Positions 7,111-16,356 of a stretch of DNA of 43,234 nucleotides are shown piece by piece. The position numbers and the translations under genes are program-made. Position 1 is the first letter of the stretch; each line of letters starts with the position of its first letter. The notes under the pieces were generated by a model. It did not search any database and had not been told where the DNA came from. It worked only from the letters and a program-made list of their open reading frames with translations. The DNA lies in assembly GCA_009921175.1 (NCBI GenBank), contig RFYP01000003.1:1-43234 (forward strand). The letters run 5' to 3'. The DNA is from Flavobacteriia bacterium. Lineage in GTDB: Bacteria; Bacteroidota; Bacteroidia; Flavobacteriales; Flavobacteriaceae.

Positions 7111-7883
7111 AAATTGGCTTTTCTTTTGTTTAGAAAAGCTTGGGTACCTTCTTTAAAATCGGCTGTGGAAAAGCAATCTGCAAACAATTCTTTTTCAACA
7201 GCATAACCCGATTGGCTAGGGTCGTACCCCGCCTTGACCGCTCGTAAGGCAGCAGCCTGGGCCGAAGGGGCATTTTTGAGTAACTGGCTGGCCATTTTTG
7301 CTACTTCGGTCAATAATTGATCGGCTGCCACCACCCGATTGACCAACCCAAAATCAAAGGCTTGTTGGGCACTAATCATGCTACCGGTAAGGATCATTTC
7401 CAAGGCACGTCCTTTACCCACAAGCTGGGGCAAACGTTGGGTACCCCCATAGCCGGGGATGACCCCCAAAGAAACCTCGGGAAGGGCCATTTTGGCATGG
7501 TCGGCTGCGATACGGAGGTGACATGCCATGGCCAATTCGAGACCTCCGCCTAGGGCAAAACCATTGATCGCAGCAATCACCGGCTTCCCTAAGTTTTCGA
7601 TAAAATCAAAAACTTTTTCTTGTCCTTGAGCAACCAGTGTATGGGCTTGTTCGGGGGTGAACTCGGCAAATTCACTGATATCGGCCCCAGCCACAAAGGC
7701 TTTTTCACCGGCCCCCATAAGCACCACCACCCGTACTTCGTCCTGTTGCCGAAGTTCGCTAAACGTTTTGTGTAAAGCGTTAAGCAACGCACTGTTGAGG
7801 GCGTTTAATTTTTCGGGGCGATTGATGCGTACCCAGGCCACACGGTCGGCAATGGAGGTCAAAATCGGATTAGGCATTTTCAT
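7107..7883 (-). CDS. Enoyl-CoA hydratase/isomerase (crotonase) family protein
   Basis: A 258-residue crotonase-fold enzyme, probably hydrating trans-2-enoyl-CoA in beta-oxidation or a related acyl-CoA route. Key motifs are AGADISEF (oxyanion/CoA loop), GFALGGGLELAMACHLRIA and LPEVSLGVIPGYGGTQRLP. The glutamates in GLELAM and PEVSLG occupy the catalytic positions of true hydratases, supporting hydratase rather than isomerase activity. The start could be ATG 7883 or ATG 7877 (MPNPILTS). Either overlaps the upstream kinase gene (14 or 8 nt), implying coupling. No other beta-oxidation gene is adjacent, so the pathway cannot be fixed from context. Confidence 0.9.
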   Translation of the reverse strand: MKMPNPILTSIADRVAWVRINRPEKLNALNSALLNALHKTFSELRQQDEVRVVVLMGAGEKAFVAGADISEFAEFTPEQAHTLVAQGQEKVFDFIENLGKPVIAAINGFALGGGLELAMACHLRIAADHAKMALPEVSLGVIPGYGGTQRLPQLVGKGRALEMILTGSMISAQQAFDFGLVNRVVAADQLLTEVAKMASQLLKNAPSAQAAALRAVKAGYDPSQSGYAVEKELFADCFSTADFKEGTQAFLNKRKANF

Positions 7884-9336
7884 TTTTTTTAAGGGTGATG
7901 GTAAAGGTGGTGTTTTTTTTGGCCTCGGAAGTATAGGTTATTTTCCCTCCGTGAGCCTCGACAATATTTTTGACAATGCCCAATCCCAAGCCCATGCCTT
8001 TGGTTTTGGTGGTAAATTTGGGTTCGAATATCTTGTCTTTTAAATCTTTGGGAATCCCCATGCCGTTGTCGGTGATATGCACCTTGACCAATTTTGGGGT
8101 GCTGTTTAACACAATGTCAATCTTGGGTGTTTTTTTGGCGGGAATCGATTGCAGCCCGTTTTGAATCAGATTGGTCATCACACGTATCCATTGTGTTCGG
8201 TCTAGCGGAAGGTACGCTTGATCGACATTTGAGGAAAAACTTACCTGGTCTTGTTCAAAAATTTCAGTGGCGCGTTTGGTGACTTCCACCACATCGCAGC
8301 GTTGAAGTTGGGCCTTGGGCAAGGTGGCATAATCGGAGAAGGCATTGGCCACTTGACTCATGGTGTCGATTTGTTCCAAAAGAATCTGGGCAAACTCTTG
8401 AATATTGGCTTTATGATTGGGTTGAGAGGGGTCATAATTACGCTGAAAACTCTGCACGGTAAGGCGCATGGGCGTCAGGGGGTTTTTGATTTCATGGGCG
8501 ACTTGTCGGGCCATCTCTTGCCAAGCTTGGTCTTTGGAAGACTTGGCTAGCTGGGCGGCACTCGCTTCCAAATCGTCAATCATATTGTTGTAGGAGTTGA
8601 CCAAGCTTTCGATTTCACGGGTGGCATTTTTTAAGTAAATCTTTTCATTGCGCTTCATCAAACCGGTTTGATCGATTTGCGTGCGTAAACGTTCGAGTGA
8701 CCGCGTGACATAACGGGCCAGAAAATAGGCCACGGCTATGGAGATCACCAGCATGATTAGATAAATCTGGTAGAGCCGCTGTAAAAAGGTGTTGAGTTCG
8801 TTTTCAGAAAAAGAAACATCTTCAAAATAGGGAAAAAACAAAATACCATAGGGCGTACCACCCGGGGTTTTTAAAAAGCTGTAGGAGGATTGAAATTTTC
8901 CAATTTCGTCTTCATTTTTTTCCAAAAACCGTTTACCGGTTGCGTTATTTAAGTCAGAAAGAACTTGGGCGTCTAAATGATAATTGTTGGCAATTATTTT
9001 AAGTGGAAGAAAAGACACAAACAGGGGGTCTCCTTCTAAGGTGAAAAGTGAAAATTCAACTTTATGAATTTCGGTAATGGCGTTTATTTCATCTTGATGT
9101 TGTGCCCAAACGGTGTCTTTTTGATTGGCTAAGCCATGTTTTTGGACTAAATAATTTACGTGCCTATGCACTTGGTTTTCTTTGCGGTCCAACCGAAAGA
9201 GGTTGTAGTCGGCGGCTTCATTTTGGTATTGAAAATAGGTGGCTCCCAAAATCATCAGACAGGCCACTAATACCAACAATATCATAGCCAAAAACAGCCG
9301 AGTACGCAACGAAAAACTAGTGCTTAGTCGTTTCAT
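7870..9336 (-). CDS. NtrY-like membrane sensor histidine kinase (orphan)
   Basis: A 488-residue sensor kinase. Layout: TM1 at about 12-34, a periplasmic sensor of about 150 residues, TM2 at about 190-210, a HAMP segment at about 208-262, then HisKA with phospho-acceptor His281 in VAHEIKNPLTPMRL and an ATPase domain. The N box (NLIQNGLQSIP), G1 (ITDNGMGIP) and G2 (GMGLGLGIV) are intact. The HEIKNPLTPM form is typical of NtrY-like kinases. No response regulator gene is in the window. It overlaps hemJ by 4 nt (ATGA) and the crotonase gene by up to 14 nt, so it is embedded in a multi-gene transcript. The signal is unknown. Confidence 0.92.
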   Translation of the reverse strand: MKRLSTSFSLRTRLFLAMILLVLVACLMILGATYFQYQNEAADYNLFRLDRKENQVHRHVNYLVQKHGLANQKDTVWAQHQDEINAITEIHKVEFSLFTLEGDPLFVSFLPLKIIANNYHLDAQVLSDLNNATGKRFLEKNEDEIGKFQSSYSFLKTPGGTPYGILFFPYFEDVSFSENELNTFLQRLYQIYLIMLVISIAVAYFLARYVTRSLERLRTQIDQTGLMKRNEKIYLKNATREIESLVNSYNNMIDDLEASAAQLAKSSKDQAWQEMARQVAHEIKNPLTPMRLTVQSFQRNYDPSQPNHKANIQEFAQILLEQIDTMSQVANAFSDYATLPKAQLQRCDVVEVTKRATEIFEQDQVSFSSNVDQAYLPLDRTQWIRVMTNLIQNGLQSIPAKKTPKIDIVLNSTPKLVKVHITDNGMGIPKDLKDKIFEPKFTTKTKGMGLGLGIVKNIVEAHGGKITYTSEAKKNTTFTITLKKNENA

Positions 9337-9884
9337 GAATGACGGTTTTTGATTCGGTATTTTTTATAAAGTCGAATGCCCAGCACCAGTAGAACGGCCA
9401 GTCCAACCAAACCGATCACCCCAAAAATCCAGTGAAAACTACTTTTAAGCACCGCCAAAAAAACAATGGCAAAAAGCAGGAGGGTAGCCCCCTCGTTCCA
9501 AAACCGCATCGCGTTGGCCGAATAGTTAAAGGTATTGGCCTGAAACTGTCGATACATTTGGTGGGTTTTGAGATGATAGCCGATCAAGAGGACAACAAAA
9601 ATCAGTTTGATCAGCATCCAGGTTTGGGCCAGCCATCCGGGCATCAAATAGAGCAATACCAAAGCGAAAAATACGGCCAACACCGCCGATGGCCAAGTGA
9701 TGATATACCACAGGCGGCGGGCCATAAGTTTAAACTGCTTGCTTAGAATCTCTTTTTCTAACACTGGTTTTGACTGGGCTTCTATAAGGTAGATAAACAA
9801 TCGCGGCATATAGAAAAGACCCGCAAACCATGTGATCACAAAGATCAGATGCAAGGCTTTGACATAACCATAATAGTCGACCAT
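9333..9884 (-). CDS. hemJ: Protoporphyrinogen oxidase HemJ
   Basis: A 183-residue integral membrane protein of the HemJ (UPF0093) family, which oxidises protoporphyrinogen IX to protoporphyrin IX, the penultimate heme step. The N-terminal HLIFVITWFAGLFYMPRLFIY matches the family signature, including the conserved histidine and arginine. RRLWYIITWPSAVLA and WMLIKLIFVVLLIGYH are further conserved helices. Four or five transmembrane segments are visible. CopD-family proteins are distant relatives, but the motifs favour HemJ, and seven other heme genes within 14 kb support this. It is 3 nt downstream of the BNR-repeat gene and overlaps the kinase gene by 4 nt. Confidence 0.9.
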   Translation of the reverse strand: MVDYYGYVKALHLIFVITWFAGLFYMPRLFIYLIEAQSKPVLEKEILSKQFKLMARRLWYIITWPSAVLAVFFALVLLYLMPGWLAQTWMLIKLIFVVLLIGYHLKTHQMYRQFQANTFNYSANAMRFWNEGATLLLFAIVFLAVLKSSFHWIFGVIGLVGLAVLLVLGIRLYKKYRIKNRHS

Positions 9885-9887
9885 CGA

Positions 9888-12800
9888 TTAGGGGGTTGAC
9901 AAATAATCCAATTCGAGTGCCGCAAAAGCGGTGTTAAAAGCTTTGACCTCCTTGTCCATCAAGGCATCGTATTTTTCGAGCTGTGCATGAATTAGCGCCG
10001 AAAGTTCTTCACTCACTTTACGATCTTGATCGGTGGGTGGAAAATCACTCATCATCACCAAGTTGTTGACATGTCCCAATTTGTTGGTTAGCCTAATGGG
10101 GAAATTAAGCGGGTCTTGGTTACTTCGGTTTTGGGTTTGGTAAAGTGCTTTTTCGATCTCCGAAAGTGCTTTGCGCAGCGTTTTGGCTTGGTTTACAAGT
10201 TCTTTTGCCGCATCGTTTTCGTTGTTGTTTTGAACAAATTCGTCTAATTTTTTATTGACCTTACGGATGTTTTTAATGGCTTTATGCGCCCGGTCAATGG
10301 TAGCATTGATTCCATTGACAAAGTCAAACTGTTCTTGCATTTGGGCAACAGTAACCTCGGCCCGGGGATCGGGGAGTACTTCAAAGGTCGTTGTTGCACG
10401 TTGACCATTGAATATCAAACTCGCCTGATAAGTCCCCGGAACGGCACGCGCTCCAGCGAGTGAGGCCCCCCAAAGAATCATACCATCCAATCTTTCGGCT
10501 CCTTCGTATCTGAGGTTCCATCGAAAGGTATTGCCTTTGGCCTGCGCTTTTAACTTGTTTTTCTTATCGTGGTTGCTAAAGGTTTGAATGGGGGTTCCAT
10601 CGGCGGTAGCAATTTCGAGAGTAAGGCTGTCTTTATCAGAGTCATAGTTCTCCAAATAATAATGTAAAGTCACACCACCGGGTAAGTTCGTCCCTTCGGT
10701 AAGGCTATCCTGTCCTCCACCGGCATTGATACGGTAGCTGGGTTTGGGTGTGAACAGCTTCATTTTTTGATTCGAATCGGTCGCTGACAATTGATGAAGC
10801 ACAGTAAGATCGTCTATCATCCATAGACTTCTTCCCTGGGTAGCAACAATCAGGCTATTGTCCTTTATGGTCAAATCGGTAATGGGTACAATGGGTAGGT
10901 TTTTTTGGAACGGTTTCCAAGACTGTCCATCGTCAAAAGAAATATACATCCCGGTTTCTGTTCCAGCATAGAGCAATCCTTTGCGGTTGGGGTCAGCACG
11001 GACGACCCGTGTAAAGTGTTCTTCGGATATACCGGTTGTGATTTGTTGCCACGTCTGACCGTAATCGGTAGTTTTGTACAAATACGGTCTAAAGTCACCC
11101 GACTTATAGCGGGTACCAGCCACATAACATGTCGCAGGGTCGAACGGTGACGGATCAACAGTGTTAATCATCATCCATTCGGGCATGTTTTTGGGGGTGA
11201 TGTTGGTCCAGTTTTTCCCTCCGTCTCGGGTCAGGTGAATCAGTCCATCATCACTTCCTATCCACATCAGGCCTTCTTGTAAAGGGGATTCATTGGCCGC
11301 GAAGATGGTGCAGTAATACTCCACACCGGTATTGTCTTGGGTAATGGGTCCTCCAGACGATTTGAGCTTTTCAGGATCGTTTCGGGTCAGGTCGGGGCTT
11401 ATGATTTCCCAGCTTTGTCCTTCATTTTCAGAGACATGCACATGGTTTGAAAAAGTATAGAGTTTTTTGGGATTGTGCTTACTAAAAATAATAGGGAAAT
11501 TCCATTGAAAACGGTAGCGCATCCCTTCGGCGCCATACCCCATGGGATTATCGGGCCATACATTGATCCCACGAACCGCATTGTTTTGGTGATTAACACG
11601 GGTCAAAAAGCCTCCATAACTTCCGCCATACACGATGTCGTTGTTGTTTGGATCTACGGCAATATGAGCCGATTCTCCTCCTGCTGTTGGTTCCCAATCG
11701 TCTTCTCCTATATATCTACCGTCTGAGCGATGGCGAATACGGATGGTCGAGTTGTCTTGTTGCGCTACATAGATTCTGTAGGGAAAAGCATTGTCGGTTG
11801 TCACCCGATAAAACTGGGCGGTGGGTTGATTGTAATAGGTGCTCCAGGTTGAACCTCCGTCATAACTTACTTGAGCCCCGCCATCGTCGGCAATGATCAT
11901 GCGTTGATTGTCTTCGGGCGCTATCCAAAGGTCATGGTGGTCACCATGAGGGGCATTGGCACTTTTAAATGTTTTACCGCCATCGGTGGATTTGTGGTAA
12001 CGCACATTCATAACATAAACGATGTCTTCGTTTTGTGTATCGGCATAAATTTTTGAATAATACCATGCCCGTTGTCTCAACGAACGGCTATCGTTTATAT
12101 GCTGCCAATTTTCGCCGCCGTCCTGGGAGAAATATACTCCACCCTTTTCTTTGTTCTCGACGATCGCCCATACTTTTTGTGCATTGACCGGTGATACGGT
12201 GACTCCGATAATTCCAAGGGTACCTTGGGCAAAACCGGGGTTGTCACTAATTTTTTTCCAGCTTTCGCCGCTATCGGTACTTTTCCATAGGGCCGAACCT
12301 TCTCCACCACTACTGAGGCTGTAAGGTGTTCTTTGAACGTTCCAGGTTGCTGCATAAAGGTGTCTGGGGTTGGAGGGGTCCATTTGCAGCTCGACCGCAC
12401 CGGCCTGAGGATGGGCAAAAAGAACTTTTTCCCAGGTTTTACCTCCATCGGTGGATTTATAGACACCACGATCATTGGTGGGTTTATAAATGTTCCCTAA
12501 AACTGCGGCATAGACCACATCCGGATTTTGTGGGTGAACGACTATCCGTGGGATATGACGTGAATTGGGAAGACCTGATTGTATCCACGTTTTTCCGGCG
12601 TCTACGGATTTCCAAACACCGTATCCAGAAGAGACATTCCCACGAATGGTAACTTCGCCTCCACCGACATAAATGACATTGGGATCACTTTCGGCCACTT
12701 CCACGGCCCCGATACTTCCACCAAAATAGCCATCAGAAATATTTTGATAGGTCTTGCCACCGTCTTCAGTTTTCCATACTCCGCCACCAGTTGCTCCAAA

Positions 12801-13010
12801 ATAGAATAAGTTGGGCTTGCCTGGAACACCAGTTACAGCCGCCGAGCGGCCTCCACGAAAAGGCCCTATTTGCCGGTAGCTGAGTGAGCTATGGTATTCA
12901 GCAGCGATTTGGGGAGGGTTTGTTTTTTTCCTTTTTCGCTGTGCATGAGCGGGTTGGGGAGTCATCAACGCAAAGACAAGGAGTATCAAAAAATATTTAA
13001 TGCTTTTCAT
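9888..13010 (-). CDS. Large secreted BNR/VPS10-like beta-propeller protein
   Basis: A 1040-residue exported protein, common in Bacteroidetes under names such as WD40/YVTN/BNR-like, VPS10-domain or 'glycosyl hydrolase'. A signal peptide covers residues 1-23 (LLVFALMTPQPAHAQ). Residues of about 45-740 contain many Asp-box (BNR) repeats of the S-x-D-G-G-x-T-W type (STDGGKTW, SQDGGENW, SYDGGSTW, SFDDGQSW), expected to fold as one or two large beta-propellers. The final 300 residues hold a beta-rich segment and then a lysine-rich helical region with likely coiled coil. I see no sialidase FRIP motif or other catalytic signature, so hydrolase activity is unsupported. No C-terminal type IX sorting motif is obvious. 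Confidence 0.88.
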   Translation of the reverse strand: MKSIKYFLILLVFALMTPQPAHAQRKRKKTNPPQIAAEYHSSLSYRQIGPFRGGRSAAVTGVPGKPNLFYFGATGGGVWKTEDGGKTYQNISDGYFGGSIGAVEVAESDPNVIYVGGGEVTIRGNVSSGYGVWKSVDAGKTWIQSGLPNSRHIPRIVVHPQNPDVVYAAVLGNIYKPTNDRGVYKSTDGGKTWEKVLFAHPQAGAVELQMDPSNPRHLYAATWNVQRTPYSLSSGGEGSALWKSTDSGESWKKISDNPGFAQGTLGIIGVTVSPVNAQKVWAIVENKEKGGVYFSQDGGENWQHINDSRSLRQRAWYYSKIYADTQNEDIVYVMNVRYHKSTDGGKTFKSANAPHGDHHDLWIAPEDNQRMIIADDGGAQVSYDGGSTWSTYYNQPTAQFYRVTTDNAFPYRIYVAQQDNSTIRIRHRSDGRYIGEDDWEPTAGGESAHIAVDPNNNDIVYGGSYGGFLTRVNHQNNAVRGINVWPDNPMGYGAEGMRYRFQWNFPIIFSKHNPKKLYTFSNHVHVSENEGQSWEIISPDLTRNDPEKLKSSGGPITQDNTGVEYYCTIFAANESPLQEGLMWIGSDDGLIHLTRDGGKNWTNITPKNMPEWMMINTVDPSPFDPATCYVAGTRYKSGDFRPYLYKTTDYGQTWQQITTGISEEHFTRVVRADPNRKGLLYAGTETGMYISFDDGQSWKPFQKNLPIVPITDLTIKDNSLIVATQGRSLWMIDDLTVLHQLSATDSNQKMKLFTPKPSYRINAGGGQDSLTEGTNLPGGVTLHYYLENYDSDKDSLTLEIATADGTPIQTFSNHDKKNKLKAQAKGNTFRWNLRYEGAERLDGMILWGASLAGARAVPGTYQASLIFNGQRATTTFEVLPDPRAEVTVAQMQEQFDFVNGINATIDRAHKAIKNIRKVNKKLDEFVQNNNENDAAKELVNQAKTLRKALSEIEKALYQTQNRSNQDPLNFPIRLTNKLGHVNNLVMMSDFPPTDQDRKVSEELSALIHAQLEKYDALMDKEVKAFNTAFAALELDYLSTP

Positions 13011-13068
13011 GATTAGGTTCGTTTAAATCAAGGTAAAATGTACGTAAAAACTCGGGAAAGTAAAACCC

Positions 13069-14421
13069 TTATTTGGAAGAAACCGTTAATTGGGTTTTTA
13101 TTTCTTTGAGTAAATAAAAACCGGTAATCACCGTAGCGAGGAATTCTCCTATGGGAAAGGCAATCCACACGCCAAACACGCCCAAATAGGGAGGCAGTAT
13201 AAAAATAAGTGGAATCAGGAAAAACCCTTGTCGGGTCAGGGTAAGCAGCAGTGCAGGCAGGGCTTTGCCTATGGCTTGAAAATAGGCAGCTCCGATAAGT
13301 TGAATCCCGATGATCGGAGTAGCGGCAAAGATCCATCGAAGAGCGTTTGGGGTTTGCTGGAGCACTGCAGCATCATTGGTGAAAATTGCAACAAACGCCT
13401 CGGTAAACGTAAAAATTAGTACGCTTATAATAGCAGCGAGGGTCGTGGCGTATAGCAAGGCAGTTTTGATGACTTGTCGAACACGTTGGTAGTTTTTTGC
13501 ACCATAATTATACCCGGCAATGGGGAGAAAACCCTGGGTAATTCCCAAAACGGGAAACAGGGCAAACATCAAGGTTCTACTAATAATGGCATAAACCGCC
13601 ACAGTGGTTTCACCACCAAAATCGTATAAAATAGTATTGACCAAAAGTACAACGATACTCACCACAGCTTGGCGAGCTAGCGTGACCGACCCCAAGGCGC
13701 CAATTTGTCGAACCAACGAAAAATCCAATAAAAAATGTTTGGGAGACAGGTGTAATTCGGAGTTTTTGGACCTAAAAAAATACAAAAGGTATGCTGCACA
13801 AACTCCATAAGACAGGGTTGTGGCCCAGGCCGCACCCGCCATACCCCAATCAAAAACGTAAATAAAAAGCACATCCAAACTCAAGTTACTGATCGAAGGC
13901 AATAGCATGGCATACATCGCATAGCGGGGTTTGCCCTCGGCGCGTACAACGTTGTTGCCCATCATGCAAAAACCGAGAACAGGCACACCATACAACACGA
14001 TGGTATAATAGATTTTTGCAGGCGCATACAAGGCTCCTTTTCCGCCAAAAAGGGGGATCAGACTTTCGATAAACGCCAGTCCCAAAACGACAAAAGACAC
14101 GGTAAAAAAAAGCGTAAGGGTCAACTGATTCCCAAACGTATGCAAGGCCTTTTCTTGGTTTTTATCGCCCAAAGCCCTTGAAATCACTGAGCTACCTCCT
14201 ATTCCAATGGCCATACCAAGTGCACCGATAAAAAAGGAAACTGGCAAAACAACATTAATGGCAGCGATAGCATTTGCACCTATCCATTGACCGACAAAAA
14301 CTGTATCAATAAGAATATTGAGGGACATGACCAAAATCCCAATCGAAGCGGGTACAGCTTGCTGAATCAGTAATTTAGTAATGGGTTGTTGGCCCAATTG
14401 TGCGGCACGGTCTGTCGCCAT
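13069..14421 (-). CDS. MATE family efflux transporter
   Basis: A 450-residue, 12-helix multidrug and toxic compound extrusion transporter coupled to Na+ or H+. Two related six-helix halves are visible, with the family-like N-terminal segment PASIGILVMSLNILIDTVFVG and GITQGFLPIAGYNYGAKNY opening the second half. The track begins at 14463 within hemH. The better start is ATG at 14421 (MATDRAAQLGQQPITKLL), whose first base is shared with the hemH stop (TAATG), a translational-coupling arrangement. The substrate is unknown. Linkage to hemH makes porphyrin or heme-intermediate export an idea, but there is no direct evidence. Confidence 0.92.
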   Translation of the reverse strand: MATDRAAQLGQQPITKLLIQQAVPASIGILVMSLNILIDTVFVGQWIGANAIAAINVVLPVSFFIGALGMAIGIGGSSVISRALGDKNQEKALHTFGNQLTLTLFFTVSFVVLGLAFIESLIPLFGGKGALYAPAKIYYTIVLYGVPVLGFCMMGNNVVRAEGKPRYAMYAMLLPSISNLSLDVLFIYVFDWGMAGAAWATTLSYGVCAAYLLYFFRSKNSELHLSPKHFLLDFSLVRQIGALGSVTLARQAVVSIVVLLVNTILYDFGGETTVAVYAIISRTLMFALFPVLGITQGFLPIAGYNYGAKNYQRVRQVIKTALLYATTLAAIISVLIFTFTEAFVAIFTNDAAVLQQTPNALRWIFAATPIIGIQLIGAAYFQAIGKALPALLLTLTRQGFFLIPLIFILPPYLGVFGVWIAFPIGEFLATVITGFYLLKEIKTQLTVSSK

Positions 14422-15452
14422 TAGGCCGTTTCTTTTTCGGCCAAGGCCCACTGATCGATCCATCGACTTAGGACTTGTACCCAGTCTGATCGGTCATTGA
14501 TACAGGGAATCACGTGCAAGTGTTCTCCGCCTTTTTCTTCAAAATCCTCTACGGCCTCCATTCCTATTTCTTCTAGGGTTTCTAAACAATCCGAGACAAA
14601 AGCGGGGGTAACAATGGCCATTTTTTTAACCCCTGCTTTGGCTTTATTGGCAACCGTTTTATCCGTATAAGGCTGTAGCCAAGGATCTAAGCCTAGTCGA
14701 GACTGAAAAGTGGTGGTGTATTGATCGGGTTTAAGTTCAAGTAATTTGGCCACCTCCTGGGTTGTTTGATAACATTGATGGCGGTAACAGAACTGGTGTG
14801 CTGGCGAAATGGTTTGACAACATAGGCCATCGATTTTACAATGGGACTTGGTGATGTCTGATTTTCGAATGTGGCGTTCGGGCACCCCGTGGTACGAAAA
14901 AATCAAATGCTCCCACTCTACTCCTTGTAAACTTTCTTGGATCGAATTGCTCAAAACACGCACATAGTCGGGATGCTTGTAAAAGGCGGGTAAAATGGTA
15001 AAATCGAGATGCGGAAAATGCTGATTTTTAAGTTGTTCGGCCAGGACCAAAATCGTTTCGGTCGTTGCCATGGCAAATTGAGGATATAAGGGTACAAGTA
15101 AAATTTCGTCAACACCCTGATCGCCCAAGTTTTTAAGTCCTTCATAGAGCGAGGGATTACCATAGCGCATGGCGATGGCCACGGGTACGGCAACCTTTTT
15201 TTGAACCTGCTTTTGCAATCGCTCGGTGAGCACAATCAGGGGTGAACCTTCCTCCCACCAGATCTTACCGTAAGCTTTGGCCGATTTTTTTGGTCGAGTA
15301 TTCAGAATGATTCCTTTGACCAACAGCGTTCGCGCCCATTGAGGGAGGTCGATGACCCGCTCATCCATTAAAAACTCTTCTAAATACACTTTGACATCCT
15401 TGGGTTCCGGGCTGTCCGGTGAACCAAGGTTGATCAATAAAACCCCTTTCAT
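14421..15452 (-). CDS. hemH: Ferrochelatase
   Basis: A 343-residue ferrochelatase that inserts Fe2+ into protoporphyrin IX, the last step of protoheme synthesis. The catalytic histidine is His188 in FSYHGVPERH. The C-terminal CLETLEEIGMEA carries the conserved glutamate pair, and TFQSRLGLDPWLQPYT is a family signature. The N-terminus MKGVLLINLGSPDSPE and length are canonical. It lies 9 nt downstream of the AraC regulator gene and shares one base with the MATE gene, so araC-hemH-MATE form one likely operon. It faces away from the hemA-F operon across the regulator. Confidence 0.96.
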   Translation of the reverse strand: MKGVLLINLGSPDSPEPKDVKVYLEEFLMDERVIDLPQWARTLLVKGIILNTRPKKSAKAYGKIWWEEGSPLIVLTERLQKQVQKKVAVPVAIAMRYGNPSLYEGLKNLGDQGVDEILLVPLYPQFAMATTETILVLAEQLKNQHFPHLDFTILPAFYKHPDYVRVLSNSIQESLQGVEWEHLIFSYHGVPERHIRKSDITKSHCKIDGLCCQTISPAHQFCYRHQCYQTTQEVAKLLELKPDQYTTTFQSRLGLDPWLQPYTDKTVANKAKAGVKKMAIVTPAFVSDCLETLEEIGMEAVEDFEEKGGEHLHVIPCINDRSDWVQVLSRWIDQWALAEKETA

Positions 15453-15461
15453 AGTCTTTTT

Positions 15462-16346
15462 TTACGAAGATACTGACATTAAATATTTTTTGGGGGTAGT
15501 TCCAAACTTCTTTTTAAAAGCGGCAATAAAATGACTGGAAGTACTGTAGCCCAAATGCAGACCCACCTCGTTAACATTGTACTTTTGTGTAGCCAAAAGA
15601 CGTTGGGCTTCATCCATTTTGTGATCCAACAAAAACCCGTAAACGGTCTGCCCATACAGCTGTTTAAACCCCTCTTTGAGTTTTTTGATGTTGATGCCCA
15701 CCTTATGGGACAATTCTTGTAATGTAGGGGGTTCGGCCATGTGTTCCAAAAGTAGTGTTTTGGCTTGGCGAATCCGTCGTACTTGGTCTTCGTTTTCAAG
15801 AAACGGACATTGTTCTAGGTCTGCAGCGGTGGTATCAAAATACAAGCTAAACAACTCATACACTTTGGCCTTAAGGTATAAAGCACGCACACTGTCATCG
15901 ACCTTGCATTGTAATAATTGACTTAAAACTACAGCCGTTGCAGGCGAAAAAACCCGGTCATCGTAAAACTTTTGAGTACTGTTCTCCGGACTTAAAAAAC
16001 TGATTTGGCCAGCGTCATTTGAAAACAAACTGTGGAATTTTTTGATCGAAATTACCACACTAAGCATCCATGTATCCGGAGCCACCACCAAATCAATAGG
16101 CAAAGACTTTTGAGGATTATAGAGCAAAACCACATGATTTTCATAGACCGAAAAGGTATAGGCCCCACCATTGTATTGCAAATCTCCACGGCCTTTTAAA
16201 CAAAAATGAAATTGAATAACCTCCTGATTTACAGCGCGCTGAAAACCTCCTTTTGACTGAGCATCCTGTTGCAGGCAATACAATTCAAACCCAGGTTCGA
16301 GGGCGTATTCCCAAAAAGTTCTTTTAGCGTTGTTTTTTGATTCCAT
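15462..16346 (-). CDS. AraC family transcriptional regulator next to hemA/hemH
   Basis: A 294-residue regulator. The N-terminal 180 residues form an AraC-type sensing domain (cupin-like beta-rich, QFHFCLKGRGDLQYNGGAYTF). The C-terminal 100 residues hold two helix-turn-helix motifs: LQELSHKVGINIKKLKEGFK and VNEVGLHLGYSTSSHFIAAFKKKFGTTPKKYL. Its position between hemH and divergent hemA suggests it controls heme synthesis, perhaps sensing iron, heme or a porphyrin, but the ligand is inferred only. The promoter appears to be TATATTTG on the minus strand at 16407-16414. The resulting leader contains a perfect 23-bp inverted repeat that could be an operator. Confidence 0.92.
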   Translation of the reverse strand: MESKNNAKRTFWEYALEPGFELYCLQQDAQSKGGFQRAVNQEVIQFHFCLKGRGDLQYNGGAYTFSVYENHVVLLYNPQKSLPIDLVVAPDTWMLSVVISIKKFHSLFSNDAGQISFLSPENSTQKFYDDRVFSPATAVVLSQLLQCKVDDSVRALYLKAKVYELFSLYFDTTAADLEQCPFLENEDQVRRIRQAKTLLLEHMAEPPTLQELSHKVGINIKKLKEGFKQLYGQTVYGFLLDHKMDEAQRLLATQKYNVNEVGLHLGYSTSSHFIAAFKKKFGTTPKKYLMSVSS

Positions 16347-16356
16347 AGCACAAGTT

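Noticed and set aside
9888-13010. Sialidase or glycosyl hydrolase function for the BNR-repeat protein
   Set aside because: Asp-box repeats occur in many non-enzymatic propellers, and no FRIP motif or catalytic triad is visible.
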